The notes beneath the pieces were generated by a model that was not told the DNA's origin, did no database searches, and saw nothing but the letters and a program-made list of their open reading frames with translations. Below are positions 58,956-64,000 of a stretch of DNA of 64,000 nucleotides, in pieces. The position numbers and the translations under genes are program-made. Source of the DNA: Sphaerulina vaccinii (taxonomy: Eukaryota; Ascomycota; Dothideomycetes; Mycosphaerellales; Mycosphaerellaceae). Numbering within the stretch: the stretch's first letter is position 1; the number at the start of each line of letters is the position of its first letter. The DNA lies in contig JAKUDP010000016.1 of NCBI GenBank assembly GCA_022570795.1, positions 1-64,000 of the forward strand, read 5' to 3'.

Positions 58956-59497
58956 AGAGAGTACTGTCTGAATGGCATAGGGATCACTTCGTTTTCCTCT
59001 ATCAATAGTGTTGGGGTGATGCGTGTTGTTGAGAGAGAAATATTGTGGAGAGGGTGACTTGCCTCCTGGGGTGACTGATCGTGATGTTCTGCAGAAGCCA
59101 CTGTTTTGAAAGAGAAGTTCTCTTATGATAGCTGAGATAGCGAAGCAAGTTTCTCTTCTTCGAGATCTCGCCAAGAAGATTATGAAACCATGGTGTCCAG
59201 ATCAAACCAGAAGACGTGTCGTCCGGTACAGTGTTTCAGATGAAGCAGCCAAGAAGTAGCTCTCTAGGGCAAGTACATTTGATCATCTTGCAACACACCG
59301 GAAGACCTGTCCCGCGATTCAAGGAAGGGTTGCATTCACATACTTGTTCAGTTCTGGGTGTATGGGCTTGGACAAGTACATCCACAAACTTGCCGCCAAA
59401 TGCCATGCTACCCGAAGCGATGCATAGCTCGAATTAGAGACACATTCGTAGTGCATGGTGGAAACTGTCCGAGCAATGTCGTGTCGTGTTTGTGCCT
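58956..59497. other. Convergent intergenic region
   Basis: 540 bp between the 3' ends of the small secreted protein gene (plus) and the HET gene (minus). No further gene is supported. It should hold both terminator/polyadenylation signals, which I could not localise. Confidence 0.4.
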
Positions 59498-61395
59498 TCA
59501 GCGAATATCGACCCATCTCCATTCGACCTTCTCCATATTGAACACTTCGCCATCCATAAGACCATGTACATATGCAGTGCCCAAGAAATGGTACTCGGAA
59601 CCGATAGGACGAAGTATATAAGGATGCGCTGCGCCTTCAGCAACCACCAGAATGTCGCCCTCTTGTGTGAGCTTCGGCCCAAGCCCGAGACGTCCTTCGG
59701 AGGTGCGGAAGAAGCGTCGGTGATCAGCCTGTTCCCAGAAGGCGGTGTAGAATCGGGAGGCCTTTACGTCGTCCGGGCTGGTGCCTTCCGGCAGATCCGG
59801 ATACGCGTCTGGAAGTGTTTGCATCTTCTCAGTGAATTCGATAAAGCAACGGTAACAGTCCAGCTTGTCGGCCAAATTCAAGAACGTCGCCAGCCCAGGG
59901 CGGCCGTCCCTCTCACCAGCAGTCAAGAGCTCAGCAGTCACTGAGTCATCCGCAGTGGAAGTTGAAATCCAATCGAGAGCTTCTCGAATTGCGGAAAGAT
60001 CGTCCACGTCAATTGCCCATGTAGCAGAGACCAACCCTACAACTCCGACGTACATACTGAGTATATCTGGATCGCCGCGGTCTCTAAATCGCATCAAGGG
60101 GCTGAGCTTCCCGTCGGCCATCTCTGCATATTTGTGGCCAGCTTTAAACCTATTGGAAGGGAAATATTCCGGATCAAAATCAAGATCGATTGGACGATCC
60201 CATCGCATGGTCCACGTCGGAAAACCATTTACCAGATCCTCTATCGTGCGATGCCGAACATAAGACAGCAGATATGCCGCCATCCGAACATTGTCGGATT
60301 CTAGAATGTATCGTGTGGCATCTCGGAAGACCTGTTGAAATGACTTGGTGTAGTCTGGCTGCAGTGCGCGTGTTAGTACGGCGAGACCAGATTGCATTCG
60401 CCATAACTGCACAGTCGCATAAATATAGTCTCGGGGATCTGCGGCCTTGAAACCGTCGAGGTTCAGTAGCACATCGCCGAAGCTCTGCATCGAAGAGGAT
60501 CGCCTTTGTGCACATTGTACGAACATCTCTAGCGCAGCTATCACTCCATAGAGTGCTTCTGTACCCAAAACGTGTCTGTTCTTAGCTCTGGCAAGAACAG
60601 AGGCCACCTGTAGTGCGCTATCCAGCATGAAAGTTGACGCGCCCCAATAACAGATGTTCTGGCTAGACAGTACAGCCTCTTGTAGAACCCATAGACGTCT
60701 AGATTGTACATGCAAACTCAGTTCAGAATGTTTGGGCGTGAAGAAGAAAGTGAACATGCTCACCGAAACCATGACAGAGAGTACAGCCTGCTGTATCTAC
60801 TGTAGTCGAATCCGTCGAGAATTGTGTTGTTATACCATGCCTTGATGGACAAACCATTGGTGAAACGTTCGCGATCATAGTCAGACAGTTTTCCCAAAGC
60901 ATCGTCGATACGTTCTTCAGAAGCATTCAAAACCTGCACCACTTCCTCCGCATCTCCCGCGGTATCGTCGCCTAGAAATATCAAATTGCATTGCCCGCCC
61001 ATATAAATGTCAGCCATCATGCTGACCTGGGAGCTGCGTTCTGCAACGTCGCTTTGATTGATGCAGACCGCATCGATCCAGACCGTTCGTGGGCGGTCTG
61101 GCAGGCGCATCCGGCGAAGCGCCGCAGCAGAGCTATGTGGAATGTCCTGTACAGAGCCATTGATGAGAATACTAGCGCGATTGTTTGGATCACCCCAGGC
61201 ATAAGATATCGTTTCGTATTCCGGATTGTACTTCAGGCTGGCGACACGCAGAAGACAGTGGACTGTTGTTGCGTCCGTAGCGTCCGTAGGGAGAATTGTC
61301 AACAGACGAAATCGGCGACGTCTTGTGGACAGAGTTCCGTAGAGTGGAGTCTTGCACTTGCGTACAGCAGCGGGCACAAACCGGTCTTCCTGCAT
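59498..61395 (-). CDS. HET-domain (heterokaryon incompatibility) protein
   Basis: Minus strand, exons 61,395-60,764 and 60,698-59,498, with a 65-bp intron (gtgagc...atctag), give 610 residues. The HET domain shows all three classical blocks: ETISYAWGD (about 60-70), VWIDAVCINQ...ERSSQVSMMADIY (about 103-130), and across the intron SWFRRLWVLQEAVL (about 207-221). The rest is a helical C-terminal domain with ADPRDYIYATVQLW and a DRRFF..SEGRLGLGP..QEGD.L end typical of long HET proteins. Such proteins trigger programmed cell death when unlike strains fuse, but most members have no tested role. It lies in the gene-bearing part next to the Ten1 gene and shows no damage. Confidence 0.93.
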
Positions 61396-61598
61396 GCTAT
61401 GAAGGCAACGAAAGTGTGGTATTTAGACCGAAAGTGAAGCGCGGCGCAGGCTAATTATGAAGTCGAGCGGCTCAGCCTTGCGCAGGCGGGGCTGTGCTCC
61501 AGGCTTTGTCGTGGCGTCTGATAGTGTATGCAGGTGTCTATGGGAATAGCCGCTACAGGCGACTGTGTCAAGCTCACATTCCATATCAAGTTCGCAAC

Positions 61599-62078
61599 TC
61601 AGCTTGGCCTTGACATAGTCTCCTGATAACTCCTAACAGCACTCTGATAATCATCCAACTTGACCGCACCCGCAGACCAGATCAGCAGAACATCCACCAG
61701 CGGAGTAACAGCTCGATGCGACTTTCTTCTCGAAGACGATGGTTTCGCAGGCTTCTGCACATATCCAACAACATTCAGCCATGATCCGACCTGTAGTAAA
61801 TCGTGATTGACAGAGTCCAGGACGTTGTCGATGGTGGCAAGAACGGTCGGACCTTTCGAGCTCCTGCTAGGGTATTCCAGCTTCAGGACCAGTGTTGCGC
61901 TTTCGATGTGATATGCTTGGACACTTGGCTCATCAGCGCGGTGGCATAGGAGTCTAGGAGGCGAAACTGACCAGCCCAATACGCGAATCTTGGTGCCTGG
62001 TTCTTGCTGTTGGACTTGATCGAGCAGGATGAGACGCGTCGGTTCAGGTCGGCGGCTTGTGGGATCGTAGTTGTTCAT
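61599..62078 (-). CDS. TEN1: Ten1-like subunit of the CST telomere-capping complex
   Basis: Single exon on the minus strand, 159 residues. A single OB-fold: TRLILLDQVQQQEPGTKIRVLGWSVS opens it, then a strand with ATLVLKLEYP, the LATIDNVLDSVNHDLLQVGSWLNVVGYV centre, and the closing helix VDVLLIWSAGAVKLDDYQSAVRSYQ, which is the most typical part of fungal Ten1. Ten1 binds Stn1 and, with it, the single-stranded telomere end and DNA polymerase alpha-primase. It is read divergently from the Snf7 gene across a 366-bp shared upstream region. The residues after VGYV (KPAKPSSSRRKSHR) are a basic loop insertion. The family call is from pattern memory. Confidence 0.85.
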   Translation of the reverse strand: MNNYDPTSRRPEPTRLILLDQVQQQEPGTKIRVLGWSVSPPRLLCHRADEPSVQAYHIESATLVLKLEYPSRSSKGPTVLATIDNVLDSVNHDLLQVGSWLNVVGYVQKPAKPSSSRRKSHRAVTPLVDVLLIWSAGAVKLDDYQSAVRSYQETMSRPS

Positions 62079-62445
62079 TCTGAAGACGCGTAGAACTGTG
62101 CATCTTCTTCTTGTTGTCCTCGTGAAGATGGAACTTGATGTTGTTGACAGAAAGACCCATTTGAGAATAGTGGGGGCTTATCGGCGCCGGTGTGCACGTG
62201 CCGCAATTTGATTCCGCATGACAACATGGCTGTCTTTCTCGGCGTAACACCTTCAATCAACTCTACTCTACTACTACTGAAGGCCACAACTTCTACTCCC
62301 ACTTCACTTCACTTCGACTCCGCCACTACCTAGCTCCGCCGCCTACGCCTCTCCACCACCACCACCACCCCGCAACACGAACAAAGACAGCTATCTCGGC
62401 CAACCAACACCTCCACATCCTCACGATATTGGCAGCAGCAGCGAT
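62079..62445. promoter_or_regulatory. Shared bidirectional promoter region of TEN1 and SNF7
   Basis: 366 bp between two divergent genes. The right half (about 62,270-62,440) is C/A-rich with ccaccaccaccacc, a likely leader of SNF7. No TATA or other element was singled out. Confidence 0.5.
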
Positions 62446-63201
62446 ATGGCGTCCTGGGGCTGGGGCAACCTCTTCGGAGGCGGCGCAGCAGCAAAGAAAG
62501 ATGCACCAAAGAACGCCATTCTCCGGCTAAGAAGTACCCTGGAAATGCTGTCCAAACGTGAAAAGCATCTACAGAATCAGATGGATGAGCAAGATGCCGT
62601 TGCGAGGAAGAACGTTACTGCGAATAAGGCTGGTGAGTGAAGCGAAGCGAGTTATACGCAAAGACAGGCAGTATGGACAGGATATATGCTAACGTGATAT
62701 GATATTGCAGTCGCAAAAGCAGCCCTCCGCCGCAAAAAAGCCTTCGAACACCAACTCGAACAAACCTCCGCACAAATGATGACAGTAGAACGAGAAATCT
62801 CCTCAATCGAAACAGCAAACATAAACAAAGAAACCCTCGACGCAATGAAAGGAGCTCAACAAGCCATGAAGAAGATCCACGGAGACTTGTCAATCGAAAA
62901 AGTCGATCAAACAATGGAAGACCTACGAGAACAACACGCGATTGGGGAGGAAATCGCTGATGCGCTTACGCAAGGGAACAGCATGCAGGGAGTCGATGAA
63001 GATGAATTGGAAGATGAGTTGGCGGAGTTGCAGCAGGAGGAGTTGGATAATAAGATGTTGAAGACTGGGAATGTGCCGGTGCATGATCAGATCTCGAGAC
63101 TACCAGAGCAACCGGTTGGGGCTCTCAAAGGCAAGCAGAATGCTGTGGAGGATGATGAGGAGGAGGAGCTCAGGAAATTGCAGGCCGAGATGGCGATGTA
63201 G
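62446..63201 (+). CDS. SNF7: ESCRT-III subunit Snf7/Vps32
   Basis: Exons 62,446-62,632 and 62,711-63,201, with a 78-bp intron (gtgagt...ttgcag), give 225 residues. The N-terminal amphipathic WGWGNLFGGG helps membrane insertion. The core helices follow: AILRLRSTLEMLSKREKHLQNQMDEQ, then KAALRRKKAFEHQLEQTSAQM, then IETANINKETLDAMKGAQQAMK. The acidic C-terminus (DEDELEDELAELQQEELDNKML) and the MIM1-type end (EEELRKLQAEMAM) recruit Bro1 and Vps4. The protein polymerises on endosomes for multivesicular-body formation. Length and all sections fit the family. Confidence 0.95.
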
Positions 63202-63472
63202 GGAGAGATTACAGGTATAGGTGGGATGCAAGCATTTGGTTGGAGCCTGGGTATGGTGTTCTTCTGGGCGGGTTGACTGCGCTATTGACGAACGACGACT
63301 TTCAGATATCCAACAAGAAACCTCTTTACAGCTTTCGAGAACGATTTCATGATCAAGACTTGCCTCCTCTTTACCACACCACCACATGGACTTTCACTAC
63401 CCTTACGCACATCGCCTGCTGGGATAACAAGTCATATGCAACCTCAAACCACCCTCCTGCAACGATCGTCCT

Positions 63473-64000
63473 TGGTCTAGTGGCATATATTATAAGTCGT
63501 CGACATAGTTGACGCTGAAGACTATCACCTAACGTCAACCTAACGAGAGGCCCATACTGCCCCTCTAGGAGCGGCGAAATTCCGCTGCGGCTACTCAGGC
63601 GATTCTTTTGCTCGCCAACACCACTTCTCTTCTCCCCCTCAGCATTACCTTCTGCATCCCACTGACTCTCAAATAAATTGTCAGTCACGCACAACCTCAA
63701 ACCACCTCTCCTCAATAGTCGTCATTGGTCTAGTGGTATACTCAGAAGTCGTTGGCATCGCTAATGCTGACAACAATGAGTATAAGCCGGCCTGACATGA
63801 GGCATATGCATTACCTTGAACGGCCTTATCGTAGTATACGCCGCGATGAGATGGCGATTGTTTTGTACTTCTAGCATCACTTTTCTCTGTACGAGATCAA
63901 CTTTTGCTTTCTAGCTAATTCTCAGCTTAGATGGGAGGCTATATACAAGTTCCGATGGTGCGTTCTCAACAGTCGTTAGTGGTCTAGTGGTAGACTCGTA
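63473..64000 (+). repeat. Tandem units of about 253 bp carrying a tRNA A-box-like motif
   Basis: tggtctagtgg, a perfect match to the internal A-box of tRNA genes, occurs at 63,473-63,483, 63,726-63,736 and 63,980-63,990, in steps of 253 and 254 bp. Before it stand similar words (acctcaaaccacc..cct, gtcgt) and behind it an agtcgtYg..gctgaYaac block in the first two units. Neither complete unit has a ggttcga-type B-box at tRNA distance, so these are not intact tRNAs. The third unit is cut by the window end and might be one. Confidence 0.65.

Noticed and set aside
29127..61395. A biosynthetic gene cluster around regulator, MFS, tyrosinase and esterase
   Set aside because: No backbone enzyme (PKS, NRPS, terpene synthase) is present, and housekeeping genes (GPI8, E2) lie between the candidates.
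1..64000. CRISPR array
   Set aside because: None seen. The tandem repeats lack the short-repeat/unique-spacer pattern and the genome is eukaryotic.

Overview
This looks like nuclear DNA of a filamentous ascomycete, probably a Dothideomycete (the class is an inference). The evidence is short GT-AG introns (50-131 bp), a compact mix of single- and few-exon genes, fungal-type proteins (Zn2Cys6 regulator, HET domain, GPI8, Hub1-like, Snf7, Ten1-like, tyrosinase, BIM1-like), and a large AT-rich block carrying an extreme repeat-induced point mutation (RIP) signature.

Region 1 (1 to about 22,940) has almost no CpA or TpG dinucleotides. Because TpG is nearly gone, so are ATG codons, and start-dependent gene finding sees nothing there. 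Read stop-to-stop, the block holds recognisable ghosts: two copies, both on the minus strand, of a fungal telomere-linked-helicase-like (OrsD zinc finger plus RecQ) protein at about 1,700-5,760 and 14,983-20,139. It also holds a plus-strand ghost reading frame (about 8,500-10,075), a 40-55 bp minisatellite, a 367-bp tandem array, a 0.9-kb direct duplication and a 160-bp tandem array near the right edge. This suggests a subtelomere or a RIP-ed repeat island. Two composition tiers are visible: one that keeps CpG and one that has lost CpG as well.

Region 2 (about 22,940-29,100) has normal base composition but is gene-poor. It has one conserved-looking single-exon gene and two stretches of about 99-100 bp tandem repeats.

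Region 3 (29,100-63,200) is ordinary gene-bearing DNA: MYND protein, Zn2Cys6 regulator, neutral ceramidase, two hypothetical genes, an APT-like esterase, a Hub1-like protein, GPI8, an E2 enzyme, tyrosinase, a membrane-anchored histidine phosphatase, a BIM1-like protein, an MFS transporter, a purple acid phosphatase, a small secreted Cys-rich protein, a HET protein, Ten1 and Snf7. Three genes show a single disabling-looking change: a frameshift in MYND, an in-frame TAG in the Zn2Cys6 regulator, and a frameshift before the membrane tail of the BIM1-like gene. A fourth locus at 44.4-44.8 kb looks like a broken Cys-rich coding segment.

Region 4 (63,200-64,000) carries tandem units of about 253 bp, each with a tRNA 5'-half / A-box-like motif. 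The genes of region 3 are mostly unrelated housekeeping, secretion and stress functions. I see no convincing biosynthetic cluster.
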